DNA of 64,000 nucleotides, from NCBI GenBank assembly GCA_003956705.1, contig QZCP01000056.1, positions 1 through 64,000 of the forward strand, written 5' to 3'. Source of the DNA: Brevipalpus yothersi. Lineage: Eukaryota > Arthropoda > Arachnida > Trombidiformes > Tenuipalpidae. Positions 26,574 to 39,243 of this stretch are shown here, piece after piece. The notes under the pieces were generated by a model. The model worked only from the letters and a program-made list of their open reading frames with translations. It was not told where the DNA came from and made no database searches. The translations under genes and the position numbers were made by a program. The first letter of the stretch is position 1. Each line of letters begins with the position of its first letter.

Positions 26574-29500
26574 ATGAGGAGAAACGATTTAAGTGGTAAC
26601 AGTTTACTCTTACTTTCAGGTGATTCAACTTGGCCAATCGATGAATCTTCACCTTCAACAAATCATTCGGCAACAAATTCAACAAGTGTCAAAATTGAAT
26701 CAAGAGATCAAGATTTTACCAATAGTGGCATCGTTAACAATGGTTTCACACCAAATACTCCGATGACAGTACGCAATGGACAGAATAACGGTAAAAATTC
26801 TGTCTACATTCGACATCCAGTTCGCTTGGATGATCTGGAAAATCGTTTCGGTCGTGTACCTTTTGGACGACAGATGAGTACAACTTATCGTGCCTACACT
26901 CAGGCAGAATCATCGGTGAAAAATTGTTCCCTTCTCCATGTGATCTTCAATTTTTTTCCTATTCTCTCATGGCTTCGAGAGTATAATTTCAAGAATGATC
27001 TTATCGCTGATCTCATGGCTGGCCTTACAGTTGCAGCTCTTCATGTTCCTCAAGGAATGGCTTATGGTCTATTGGCGGGCGTTTCTCCGATCAGTGGACT
27101 TTATGTTTCGTTTTTTCCAGTAATTGTGTATGCAATAATGGGAACTTCAAGACACTCCTCCATAGGTATAGTTGATCTTTCCCAAAAATTTGGGATCCAT
27201 ATTCAACCACCCTCTTGTTCCGAATGAAATTTGTTACATTCGATTGCCATATGCATCTTACGGTAAAAGTTTCTGTTGATTAAGACAGATTCACATCCCA
27301 TTTATGGTAATCTAAATTTCTTTCCATGAAATCAGTTGCCAATGTTAGCGTTTTGTTGTCATCCATTTCCTGGATGTGATAAATTTAAATTCTATCACGA
27401 GCATGGATCTATTATCACGAGAAGCTGTATCTGTGATTTTGAAAACAAATGACATGAGTGCTGCTCTATTTTTCAAGCAAGAATTTGATTCATAGAATCA
27501 TAGCATCAACATTTTAGTCTAGACTATTCATAATTCAAATTTTGTCTGAATTGTTAGCCTGGAAGTCGAGCTCAAAAAATGCTCTCACGATTAGTTATTG
27601 AGTATTCTTGAAGTGCTCAAAGTCTGTCATGAGATGCAAAAAGTTTACCAAACATCGAAAGTTTCTAAAATTTTTTCCAGCAAAAAAATCAGATGACACA
27701 AATTTTTAACTCAAAATTGCGAGAATTCAGACCAACATTCCAAATTTATAACACTTTACTCACACTCAGGCAATGATTGCGATCTAATTTTTTTTGCTTC
27801 TTCTTCATCTTCTATCAGGTACTTTTGCGGTTGCCAGCATAATGACTCAAAACGTGATAAACAAGATGAGCTCAGCAAATATAGCTCCTATCAACACGAC
27901 AGATTCAAGTCAAATCCATGTTGTCAGCCTTAATAGTAGCCACTATGACCACTTACAGATTGCCACAACCCTTTGCTTTGTTGTGGGAGCAATTAGGCTG
28001 ATGATGGGCTTATTCAAATTGGGAATCATTTCAGTTCTACTATCTGATCAGATGGTTTCCGCATTTTCATGTGGTGCAGCATTTCATGTGGCTACAAGTC
28101 AAATTGGCTCCATTCTAGGCATACCAGAGAGCAAAAATAGCTCTGGCCCTTTGAAACTTATCTATGTGAGTTGCACTCATCTCGACGATAAATGCTTCTA
28201 TTTTTGACGTAAACGACCCTGAACATGATCACCATGAAAAATTCCATGGAAAAATCCAGGTTCACAGTACTTGAACTGTCTTTTAATGTTGACTATTACG
28301 ATTGGGGCCTAAGAGCGAAGAAGGACTTATGATCACAATTTTTAGAGAGAATAATTTCCACTGTTCAGCTAATTTTTGAAACGAGATAGAAAGATGCTGA
28401 ATATTTTTGATTGACTTTGATGTTTATTCGAGCTGAGAGAGAGGAATTATTTATTTTGATTTTTTCATGGTCTTCAGATTATCATAAATTTCCATCGATT
28501 TCTGTAATTGCTCATCAATATTTACCAACCGATCTTTTCCATTTTTTCTCAATAGTCATGGATTGATCTCGTCGAATCATTCGATAAAATCAATTGGATC
28601 ACATTCACTACCTCATTGAGCGCTATCATCATCTTATTTATCTACAAAGAATTCATCGATCCACCTCTTAAACGACGCTTCAATTTACCAATCGGAATTC
28701 CCATAGATCTGGTTCTTCTGATAGTCTCAACCATCCTATCATATTCACTTAACTTTGAATCATCATACCATATTCGTATCATGGGTGACATACCATCCGG
28801 ACTACCACCCATGAGTCCACCAGATTTACAGTTAGCTAGACACATGATACCAGATGCAATTGCGATTGCACTCGTAACGTATGCCGTTCAACTGTCAGTT
28901 GGAAAAATTTTCGCCAAAAAGTATCGCTACAAAATTCGTCCATCACAAGAATTGGTTGCTCTGGGATCAGCTGATCTGGTATCATCATTTTTCGGCTGTT
29001 ATCCATGCAGTGCATCACTATCACGAAGTCCTGTCCAGGAAAAAGCTGGCGGTCGAACACAATTAGCATCACTATTTTCTGCATCCATCATACTACTTGT
29101 CCTTCTGTTTTTGGGACCATTTTTCCACGATCTTCCAAAATGCATTCTGGGTAGCATAATATTGGTTGCGCTCAAAACGATACTCATGCAATTGGGTGAT
29201 ATGATCACAATATGGCGAGTATCAAGGATGGAAGGCTTATCATATGCAATCACTTTTCTTTCCGTTGTTCTTCTGGATGTGGACGTTGGTCTTGTGATTG
29301 GAGTTGTGGTTGCCCTGTTGATGGTGCTGGTTAGATTATCATGGCCGAGTTCATCACTTTTGGAACATCTTCCAAACACCGAGATATACGTAGAAGCTGA
29401 ACGATTTAGAAATTCGAGGCCTGTTGAGTGCATACGAATATATCGATTCTCGTGTGCTTTATTTTTCTTGAATGCTGAAGTTTTCCGAGAAAATTTATTC

Positions 29501-29824
29501 AAACTCTGCTTTGGATGTTCCTATTTTGACTTATTGCGGCTAGATGTATATAATAGACGACACTTTATTGGTAAAATCACAGCTGTTGTGATTGATTGCT
29601 CCACAATCAGTTATGTGGACATTATTGGGATGGAGATAATCTATGATGTTCTCAACTCACTTTCGGATCTTAATATTCGTGGCTATCTGGCTGCCTGTCC
29701 AGCAACTGTTCTCGATATGTTGGAGCGAGCGAATGCTAATGATAAAATTTCAGCCAAAAAATTCCCTGTGTTTCCAACTGTTCATGATGCAATAATCACT
29801 GAACAATTGTATAGTCGCATTTGA
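26574..29824 (+). CDS. SLC26/SulP family anion transporter
   Basis: Exons 26574-27165, 27819-28165 and 28556-29824 join in frame to 735 residues. SLC26 proteins are multi-pass membrane carriers or channels for sulfate, bicarbonate, chloride, iodide or oxalate. Visible hallmarks: a hydrophilic N-terminal tail; the SulP core beginning near residue 140 with PQGMAYGLLAGVSPISGLY (about 158-176) and GTSRHSSIG split by intron 1 before TFAVAS; further hydrophobic helices in exons 2 and 3, including the Ser-rich FFGCYPCSASLSRSPVQE; and a cytosolic C-terminal STAS domain at about 604-730 (VVIDCSTISYVDIIGMEII). Substrate cannot be assigned. The start is less certain than the rest: a good acceptor (TTACTTTCAG at about 26610-26619) lies 46 bases inside exon 1, so the first 15 residues could belong to an unseen upstream exon. 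It converges with the minus-strand CEP19-like gene. Confidence 0.93.
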
Positions 29825-30599
29825 TGGCAATTAAAATCTAGGATTACATTGAATTTATCAAGATTTCTACAATTATCAAGTGTTGATGTATTTTCTGATT
29901 CCAAATTATTTGTTTATGTAGTTTACTTCTTTGTAATAAACACATTCTATTGTTCCAACGAATATTCTAGCCACATGTATACTTGAATGGCTAGAGAAAT
30001 TTTCAATTTACTCTTCTTTTTAATCATAATTTCATTTCTTTTCAACTATTGAAATCCAGTGTTTACGAATGGTCAGTTTCTTGAAAGCATCAGATTTATT
30101 GAAGCTATCTTGAGTTTCCGAATTATGGGGATTCTCGAATCACGGTATCGAGAGCTGATAAAAAATTCCATTATCATCAGGGAGTAGATATCCTTGTTCA
30201 TTCTCAGTAATTAAAATAAAAAATAATAAAAAAGCAGATTCATTGTGCGAAAAAGTTTGTTCAATTCTAGAGGTTAAGTAGGACAAATGCTCTAGAAACT
30301 CAGGAGCTTACCTAAATGTAAGCTTTCGAAGCTAAATTTTTTCTGTAAAATATTCTATTTGTTGGAATTGGATACTCGATAGTTGATGAATTTTGATTTC
30401 ACTCAGAATATTATTTGACAAAAGGAGTATCTGAAAGTCCATCGAATTTTCACGATTTGAAATCCATTTGATTTGACTTGGGGATAATAACATGTTGATA
30501 TTATGATTTACTAAAAGTACAAGAAAAGTTACTTAACCAAATGTATTGAGTACAAATTGGGAATTAAGATGAGCTAGAATAAAATGTCCAATCATGATA
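29825..30599. other. Convergent 3' intergenic region
   Basis: The space between the SLC26 stop and the CEP19-like stop. It holds a canonical AATAAA at 29935-29940, about 110 bases after the SLC26 stop and properly placed as its poly(A) signal, and AT-rich sequence with no coding potential. Confidence 0.6.
29935..29940 (+). terminator. Poly(A) signal of the SLC26 gene
   Basis: AATAAA followed by an AT/GT-rich stretch, 111 bases downstream of the stop codon and on the coding strand. Confidence 0.6.
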
Positions 30600-31165
30600 T
30601 TAGAAAGCAAAGGCACCATCATCCTCATCTTCACTCAAGACTGATCTAATTATTTCGCGTCTCTCCTTGGACACTTCATATTCTTTGGCCGGTGGTTCAC
30701 TGAAGGATACTCGCTTTTTCATCGGTGAAGATAATAGTTTATTCTCTTGGACATCTTTCTCAGCATGCTTAACACTGTCAGCGATAGATTCTCCTTTCAG
30801 AGAATAATGAAGGATCAGTAATACTTTACAGATGAGTTTTTCATCAACTCCTGAGAGGAACTCAGCGTGCTTGGTTCTGATTTGAGCGGCCATGTCTTGA
30901 GGAAAAAGAGGACAAATCATACGAACAAGAGAGGAAAACATTATCAGAATCATTGTTCATCATAAATAGCGGTAAAAAACCAGTAATTGTTTGAAATTGT
31001 AGGTAATATACCTTTCATGAATCGTGCCGGATCATCGCCGGCTTGATCGAGTTCTCGAAGGGGTATCGAACATTTCCGTCTTTTATTTGTATCTTTTTCA
31101 ATATACCGCACAATTAAGGCATGAAAAGGTTTGCTGGCCACAGATAAAGCGATTGTTTTGCTCAT
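30600..31165 (-). CDS. CEP19-like centrosomal/ciliary protein
   Basis: Two exons, 31165-31012 and 30895-30600, joined in frame to 149 residues. Residues 13-85 match the layout of CEP19: a hydrophobic beta strand followed by Lys/Arg-rich text (LIVRYIEKDTNKRRKCSIPLR), an acidic/Arg segment (DDPARF), then KHAEFLSGVDEKLICKVL and LKGESIADS, equivalent to the vertebrate RHKSYLEQVSL and LSGQSLAET. CEP19 sits at the centriole/ciliary base and recruits RABL2 to start intraflagellar transport. The C-terminal third is charged, ends in an acidic tail, and is poorly conserved in the family. The call rests on pattern recognition of a short protein, so it is moderate. An intron of 116 nt is removed; reading through it gives an in-frame but unrelated segment. 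Confidence 0.55.
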
Positions 31166-31554
31166 GATATTATTAGTATTTTTGGCACTAAATTTTGATC
31201 ATCATTCATCGGAAAAAGGTTGCATATTCGAGGAACTATGTTTCCTTAGCAACTTACTCGATGAATCAGTTGAATAACACAAATCATAACATTAACCTTC
31301 TCCGAAGACTATATACCGGATGGTGAATGTTTTGATAATATCATGATTTTGGCAAGAAACTTTTCGGGTGCAAAAATTTTCTCGAATAGTCTTATCGAAC
31401 ACTTGAAGGGTAATGATTCTCATCTTCAGAAAAAATTGTTGATGAGTAAGAAGTTTTTCTCTGTTAATGGATATTCTTCTCGTTATAAAAGCATCATAAC
31501 AAATTTATCATAGAAACGGATTGATATAAATTTGAGCAGAGATTGTTGTTTTTC
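31166..31554. other. Short intergenic region, CEP19-like / ACAA2
   Basis: 389 bases between two minus-strand genes. It must contain the 3'UTR of the thiolase and the promoter and 5'UTR of the CEP19-like gene. No TATA box or AATAAA on the minus strand is obvious. Confidence 0.5.
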
Positions 31555-32969
31555 TTAAGCTGAGATATTTTCTAACATCACAGCGATACCCTGTCCACCA
31601 CCAATACAGGCGGAGCCGATAGAAAATTTAGCATTTCTAGCCTTCATTTCATAGACGAGATTGGCGAGAATTCGAGCACCACTAGCTCCGATTGGATGGC
31701 CCAGAGCAATTGCTCCACCATTGACATTAGTTTTGTTCATATCGAGGCCAAGTTCTTTCTGGACTGCTAAAAATTGTGATGCAAAAGCTTCATTGACATC
31801 AACTAGATCAATTTTGTCCAGAGAAATGCCAGTATGAGCGCATAGCTTTTTGATCGCTGGTGCCGGGCCGATACCCATTATATGAGGATCACAGCCCACA
31901 GTCGAGTATCCTACTACACGAGCCAGAGGCGTAAGTTTATGCTTTGTGACAGCATCCTCAGATGCGACTACCAATGCTGATCCGCCATCACATACACCTT
32001 AATGATCAGAGAGAATGAAAAACATTATTTCAACTGACAACTTGGATTGACGGGAAAAACTCACCTGATGCGTTACCAGCGGTTACAGTTCCGTTCTTTT
32101 TGAACACTGAAGGAAGCTTTCCCAAACTTTCCATTGTTGTCTGGGGTTTGGGATGCTCATCCACTTGGAAATGTTCATCGGCTCCAGTTTTTCTGTTCTT
32201 GAAAGGAATCGGTACAATTTCTTCCTTAAATCTTCCATTTTTTTGAGCATTTGCCCATCTTTGCTGGGACATTAGAGCAAACTTATCGGCATCCTCTCGA
32301 GTTAGATTATACTTTTCGGCCAGATTTTCAGCTGTAACACCCATCGGAGTTTTGATGTGATGATCAGTAAGTGCAGACCATAGTGAGCATTCCATGTCAG
32401 GTGTTTGTGAGAAGCGAACACCGAAGCGAGCATTTCTGAGAAGTGAAAAGTTGTTAGGTTAATTTCACGCACAATGAATTAATTTTCCAAGGCATTTCCC
32501 AGAAATCGCTCACATTCACAAGAAATGATCATACAAGTGTAGTAATTGATACACAGCGAAATCAATTGATTTACCTTACAACAAACGGTGCTTGACTCAT
32601 ACTCTCAGTTGCAGCAGCGAGAACAATTTCCGAGTCTCGAAGGCAAATGTCTTGGGCTGCATTGACAACAACCTGAAAACCTGAGCCACACAGTCGATTA
32701 ACGGTAAGACAAGGAACAGTCTGTGGAATACCGGAAATCAGAGCAACATGTCTTGCTATGTAGCAGCCATTGGTTGATGATACTTGATTAATGTTACCAC
32801 ACACAACTGAGTCCACATGTTTGGGATCAACTTTGGCTTGCTCTAGAGCGGCTTTGGAACTGATGACAGCCAAATCTATGGAAGATGTGTCCTTTAATCT
32901 ACCACCATAAGCTCCGAAAGCTGTCCTCTTGGCACCAACAATGAATACTCCTCGCAAAAGTGAAGACAT
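31555..32969 (-). CDS. ACAA2: 3-ketoacyl-CoA thiolase, mitochondrial (ACAA2-like)
   Basis: Exons 32969-32575, 32435-32065 and 31997-31555 give 402 residues (family about 397). It cleaves 3-ketoacyl-CoA with free CoA to yield acetyl-CoA and a shortened acyl-CoA, the last step of mitochondrial beta-oxidation. The thiolase fold is complete: nucleophile Cys94 in NRLCGSGFQ, His356 in GGAIALGHPIGASG and Cys386 in SACIGGGQG, plus the conserved VDVNEAFASQ. Spacing of these residues is offset by only 2-4 from human ACAA2. The N-terminus begins MSSLLRGVFIVGAKRTAFG, the uncleaved-targeting arrangement of ACAA2 rather than the long presequence of other thiolases. Introns are 139 and 67 nt. No defect is seen. 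Confidence 0.95.
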
Positions 32970-33700
32970 TTCGCAGCTGTTAATGTTGTCAATCTAAATT
33001 GAAGCTAATATTATCGTTTGCAATAAGTTCTGGAAAAGAATAACAGAAAAGTCATTGGCCTTAGATCGAAGAGGAAGAAGGAAGCATTAGCAACTTGTCA
33101 ATTTTTACTTACTTGTATATTTAAGCAGACTAGTCTTGATGGTCTATCTTCTCGAAACACTTGATTCAATCCGTTCCTTTGACAATCAATAATAATCAGT
33201 TTGCACAGTTTGTATACATACAAAACATCATGATTACAAAACTTATTTATCTTGTCGGCCAAAGTTCAGTTCAACAATATTGCAACCTCTTCTGAATCAG
33301 CGCCTCCAGTGGAAAGATGCTGATTCTTCATCGTGTTCATGAATCTAATAGACAATGTTCTCTTGGAATGTTGTGTGTCAATGTCGAAATGTACCGTTAA
33401 GAGGATTTGGTGAAAAGATTTGGAATCAATGAAACTTTGATTCTACTAAGAAATTTGTCCATGATCAATCATCAGTTGGAGGTTTTAGTGATTGACGAAA
33501 GAAATTTGTCTTTGAGAAAAAACTTTCATTCTGATTTCTGAAAAAGATTTCCAATGTGGAAAGAAAAGAACAATATCTCAATCTCGAATTGATCAAAACG
33601 CTGATTTTATTGTAAGATATCGATATTGTTAGTTTGAGCTACTAAAAAGTTGTGCTTGAAAGAAGACCTCAAATCAATTTCATTCATTCATTCATACATT

Positions 33701-33703
<3 letters not shown>

Positions 33704-33774
<71 letters not shown>
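33704..33774. repeat. (GA)n microsatellite
   Basis: A perfect GA run of about 70 bases preceded by a few ATTC repeats; one of the longest arrays in the window resolved without a gap. Confidence 0.95.
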
Positions 33775-33779
<5 letters not shown>

Positions 33780-36700
33780 AATTTTGGGGCAACACCTTTT
33801 CTTACGGTAGAAAGATCTTAACTTAGATTTACAGGGTCGATCGTCATCGACGTCATTCATTTTCAGGGAATCTCCTCAACCTAACCATGCTTGCATGCTA
33901 TTCCAACTGCTAGTAGTATTGGAAGGCCGGATTTGAGCTTCATCTCATCAGTGTTGCATGGAAAGCCAATCGCTCCGCCTGAAATTTCATGATGATTCTA
34001 TCATGCTCAACTTTTTGGTGTATCAATCTAAGGTCAAGTTCATTGCAGGAACATTATATACACACACGCACATACAAACACATACAAACATACAAGGTTA
34101 AAGTAATCCGTAAGCCGGCCCATTGACGAAGTTTGTGTGTCCAGGTCAGCCGGAAGTGTGTTTTTATGTGAGTAAAAGAGAGAGAGAGAAGGAAAGATGA
34201 CTATAGCTTAAGATTTTTCGGGAATATGCGTATATAGTGTAGGAACCGGCAGAAAGAAAAATATTCCAGTCTCGTTAGTTTGTATAATTGGCTTCATACA
34301 CGTTCTGACAGCGTTATTATTATCATGAGGCAATGTGATCTGACCCAAAGTGGTACTGTTGTGGCTGGATAGCCTACTGGTGAGGACACAATCAGGATGT
34401 GATCAGGCCAAATGCGTCATAAAAGGTTCTACTTTACCCCGAATATGGTCACCAGAGTTCCGTATTTCGGATATTCTGGTACCAGAAAGGTTCAAAAGTT
34501 CATCAATTGAAGAGTTTAGGGAAAAAAATCTGCCAAGAAGATTAACAGTGAACAGAAAAAAAGTGTGCCTCAAATATCACAGCTATCGTTCAAAAGGATG
34601 TTTCTGAACATGTACATGAATACGTTTAACGGATAAATTTTCCCAGCTATCAATGAATTGCATTAGCCTTCACCAATCAATCTCAGGGAGTCAAACTTTC
34701 GTTCTCAAAAAGAATTATCAAAATTTTTTACACTTAATATGGGTAACCCTTTGATCAAATAGATTGCAATCACACATTCACACACATACGCACATCAAAA
34801 ACCACAAACAGGCCTTTTTTGATCAATCGATTTTGAGGAACCTTATGCTACAATCTAATTTCGTCCACTGATAGCAATTGGATACATTGTCAGCAAAGAG
34901 AAAGGGGATCACACTTCAAATTCACACATATCACTGGTATGTGAAATGTGATGTTTTGTGAACGATGAATTTAATCAAGTGTCTATGAGTCATTAGTCAA
35001 AAATCAATTGACGTTAATGGAAATATTTCTTGGCGAATATGACATTTACAATTATCAATTCCTAAGAACAATGTGATTGTTTTAAAAAAGCATTCAAGAT
35101 GACAAGTTTTTCAAGTAGCAGCAGCAACAGTAGCAATGTAGATAAAAGTGGAAAAGAGAAAGTCATAAAAGGTAGAAAAGCTCGATAACAAACTTATCCA
35201 AAGTTTTCACCAGGAATCTGGTAATCATTAACAATGTGGACACCTGAGATACACCTGTCAGGTGTAATCTTATCAAAAAACATGCAAAAATTTTGTCATA
35301 GTGATTTTTGTGAACCTAAAAAAAATTTTTCTAAACCTGCGTCACTAGACTTGAGCATCATAAAAAGCGAAGATCCCCTAAAAATAGCATTCATTGAGTA
35401 ATCACGAGTAACTTGATTCCCAATAGAAAAGAGTGGTGAAGAGGAATTCTTTCAGGGGAAATATTTCTTGTAACATGCCACTGAATCAAGAAGCTTATCG
35501 GTGGTAAGGTAATGGCAATGGCAATGTACAGTGTACAGGTAGACCATCCCATTTTAAGCTCACTAGCCTGTTTCAAGAATCAAGACCTTGATCAACAAAC
35601 TCTCTCACATGTCTATCACAGAATCTCATGATAATGTTAACTAATTTTTCTCTTTTGCTTCAATCAAATCTCGAAATAGAATTCGATATTATCTAGGAAA
35701 AAATTTTTTTCTCGCTCTCTCTCTTCAGGTGATCGAAAATAAATTGAAAAAATTTCGAGGAGAATTCATAACTTTTCTCATAAAGCTCACCAATAATTCG
35801 AGAAAAAAAACAGTGAGAATAATCAATATAGTTGTTTTTCTCCCTATTTTTTGCCTCCAATATTCAAACAGTCAGTAGACTGTGGCACAAAACGTCAGAA
35901 CCACTCGTGCTGATTGTGAAAAACAATTTTCGTCATACACACACAGAAAAATCTCTCTTTCTCTCCTTCTTCTGAGGCAATTATTGAATTAATTCATCCA
36001 GTTTGACTACCACTGCAAACCATCTTCATGTTGAAGCTTGTAATATGGTACACCAAGAATAGATACACATCGGTCTGGCCACAATCAAGTCAAGGTGACC
36101 AATTGGTGGGTGATTGAGGAAGATGAGGGAGAGAAGAAGAAATCATCAATTGTATCATAGAGAATCAGGAATAGGTCAAAAGAAAATACAAACCAATCAC
36201 ATACACAATCTACTTAACCTACTACTGCTAGCATCTATGTATTTGAAGTGTTTGGCCCTATTAATATCGAGAAATTGGGAACATTTCCGCATTTGAGAAA
36301 CCTAGAAAAACGTGTCCTCCTCAAAGGTTCTACCATTAATATTATTATTTTTTTCTCTCTCTCTCTCTCTCTTTTCATTATTTATCAGGTCAAATGATCA
36401 AAGAGTGAGAGTGATGTACTATTTTTGATAGGTATATACCACTTAAAGGAGAGAGAAAGGCAGGACCTAATTTGAAATTGAAGGAGAGAAGAAGAAGAAA
36501 AAGAAGTAGAAGAAAAGAGGAGAGAGAATAGGAATGGCATCAAGCGAAACCAATCGATAGCAAAAGGCTGAAAAATTTTTGGCGATTGACGTCAATAGCA
36601 GATTCGGGAAGGAAAAAGAATGTTCGAACATTACATTTTACAGGTTATCAAGCATGGAATCATCGTAATGAGTTAGTGTTGGGATACCATAATGATTTTC

Positions 36701-37775
36701 GGCTTAGGAGTGGAATATATTTTTCCTTGATCCTACTATACACCTGACTAGAGAGAAAAAAATTGACAAACATTTAGGACACACCACCGAATTGAGCCAG
36801 AAAATGCTCAAATTACTGGAATAATGTGTTCAGAATGTGGGGAATTTTCACATTGCTCATCGAGATTTACTGATATGGTTCAGATAGATTAATACGCATC
36901 TAGGAAGGAATAATTTCCCACCTCCAAGGTGCATGTATGAAAAGTCTGTTAGGTAATACCAATATTATTAGCTATGCTTTTATTTTTATTTCAATTTTGA
37001 TTGGAAATAAAATTGATTTATCAGATGAATATGACGGAAATAATGACTCGCTACTATTTTCACGATCTCATTAGCAAAAAAGGCCGGTTGATAGATCTTT
37101 CATTGACGTCGAAGTCTTTCAGTTAACGGAAGAGCAAGAGAGAGAGAGAGAGAAACATTGAACCATAGATTTGAGTCTGATCATCATTATGTAGATAGTA
37201 AATTTTTTTACCAATGATTTGATTAATCTATCAATGAAGGATATCCAGTAGAAGTATTCATGTATTCTTTAAAACGATAGTAGGAGAATGATCGATGATA
37301 TATCCTCGGCCAATTTTTCAATGACGCGGATAAGCACCATTGAACCATTGACGCTTCCCAAGTTAATCGTACACCGATTTACCATACAGTTTAATAAACT
37401 ATGATGATGATCATCTAGAGTCGCCTCCAGAGGAGGAAGAAGAATAATAATAAATGAAAGCATAATGATTTGACCACAAAATCCTTTTCTTCACTTAAAT
37501 TTGTTGAACGAAGAAAGCCTTGAATGTTAATCAGTCAACATACTCACACACAAATAGTGAGGACATTTTCCCATAGATATAAGAAACCTTACATTCTTCC
37601 ACTTCTTACATTCTTCGTTGGAGAATCGCTTTTATTGGCCAACCTCTTCCCTGGAAGTATATTAAGTTTACATCGTGTGTATGTTTGCAATGGGAATACT
37701 TTCTTTCATTCATTCTTTCTATCATCGTTATTTCAAGGCGATGCTGGTTAATGGAGATGAAAAGCCAAACAACCG

Positions 37776-37781
<6 letters not shown>

Positions 37782-37852
<71 letters not shown>

Positions 37853-38169
37853 NNNNNNNNNNNNNNNNNNNNNNNNNNNNNNNNNNNNNNNNNNNNNNNN
37901 NNNNNNNNNNNNNNNNNNNNNNNNNNNNNNNNNNNNNNNNNNNNNNNNNNNNNNNNNNNNNNNNNNNNNNNNNNNNNNNNNNNNNNNNNNNNNNNNNNNN
38001 NNNNNNNNNNNNNNNNNNNNNNNNNNNNNNNNNNNNNNNNNNNNNNNNNNNNNNNNNNNNNNNNNNNNNNNNNNNNNNNNNNNNNNNNNNNNNNNNNNNN
38101 NNNNNNNNNNNNNNNNNNNNNNNNNNNNNNNNNNNNNNNNNNNNNNNNNNNNNNNNNNNNNNNNNNNNN

Positions 38170-38224
<55 letters not shown>
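37782..38224. repeat. (GA)n microsatellite interrupted by an assembly gap
   Basis: 71 bases of GA (37782-37852), 317 N (37853-38169), then 55 bases of GA (38170-38224). As with the gap near 11 kb, both edges carry the same repeat, so the gap marks an unresolved long GA array. Confidence 0.95.
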
Positions 38225-38227
<3 letters not shown>

Positions 38228-38485
38228 AATACAGATCGGGGAAATGATGAAGATGATGAAATGAATGAATTGCGAGAGAGAGAAGAAAAAAAGTTGCTAA
38301 TCATGTACGTCTCTAGAGGAGAATTGCAAATGAATTATATCAGAATTGATTGAGATTGAATATTATAAAAATCGATGATCTTGGTGATTCGGCGATTACT
38401 ATACCAAAGTATAACACTCAGGACATTTGATAAATGATTTCATCAAATGAAAGAAAAAAATCCCGGCCAATCTTGATGAGAGAGA

Positions 38486-38491
38486 GAAAAA

Positions 38492-38534
<43 letters not shown>

Positions 38535-38575
38535 CTTTACTCACTCACAAGTTTGAGAGAGAGTCTCTCTCTCTT
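38486..38575. repeat. GA run facing a CT run (inverted repeat)
   Basis: A GA run (about 38499-38532) ending in gagagagagact is followed after about 28 bases by agtctctctctc (to about 38574). The two 12-mers are exact reverse complements and can form a hairpin with a loop of roughly 30 bases. Confidence 0.75.
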
Positions 38576-39175
38576 CATCATGCAGCAATGCAAAGTGCCA
38601 GCAGTGTGAGTTAAAACAAATATAATACAGCATTCGAAATCAACTGTGTTCAGTGATTCAGAATTTTTTTATCACTATTCTTGAACAGTTGTACAGAAGA
38701 AGAAGATAATAATCATCATAATATTCAAGTTTGTTCATGTAATTGTTCAGTGAAGATATTTGCACAGTATCAACAATACGTTTTTGCAGCTTGTTTCATC
38801 TTGAATGAGAAAGAGAAAAGTATTTTTCTTTCCTTTGAACGAAAACTTTCTCATCTGTACTTTGCAAAAGTTAAATTTTGATTATTATTTATACTAAAAC
38901 CATCGAATATTGTCATCATCTTCTCAAATTATTTATTTGATGCAATACCGAAAATGTTCACCTTGCCTAGTTTATCAGTGACCCTGAAAATCGTCATCAC
39001 TATTTATCATTTTGACAATCTGCCTTGTGTCCACTATGGAAGTATTTTATTCAAGACTGTACAATCATAGTTCACAATAAGTCATCATCATATCAAGTGA
39101 TCATCTTCACCGTTCAAGATCTTTAGCTATTATCATCAACACCATTCCATCACCATTCCAACACAATAATATATA

Positions 39176-39183
39176 TATATAAA
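39176..39183 (+). promoter_or_regulatory. TATA-like element before the kinase first exon
   Basis: TATATAAA at the end of an AT dinucleotide run, 61 bases before the ATG at 39244. The spacing fits a TATA box about 30 bases before a start site with a short 5'UTR. AT runs are common here, so chance is possible. Confidence 0.35.
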
Positions 39184-39243
39184 TCCACAGATAGCAATCA
39201 ATTGTTACATCTTATTTTCTTACATCTCTTCATCTCATCACTA

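Larger units (their letters stand above)
32970..39243. other. 6.3-kb gene-free region with gap
   Basis: No exon was supported on either strand. The first few hundred bases are the promoter side of the thiolase. The rest is AT-rich with long GA arrays (33704-33774; 37782-38224 including the gap), short GA runs (34168-34179, 37136-37154) and CA/TG patches. The final part, from about 39000, carries CATCAT-rich sequence and a TATA-like element before the start of the kinase gene's putative first exon. Confidence 0.55.

Noticed and set aside
26597..26619. Possible tiny intron (gtaaca...ttcag, about 24 nt) in SLC26 exon 1
   Set aside because: Too short to be spliced. The acceptor may still be used with an unseen upstream donor, which is noted in the gene entry.
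28999..29502. 167-codon minus-strand ORF opposite the SLC26 last exon
   Set aside because: Its frame is a shadow of the conserved SLC26 coding sequence on the other strand; no family features.
33890..33925. Short perfect stem (ttccaa ... ttggaa)
   Set aside because: A six-base stem is expected by chance in a window of this size.
34350..34607. 85-codon plus-strand ORF with a somewhat protein-like composition
   Set aside because: The start is not ATG, no splice-bounded conserved segment, and no family recognised.
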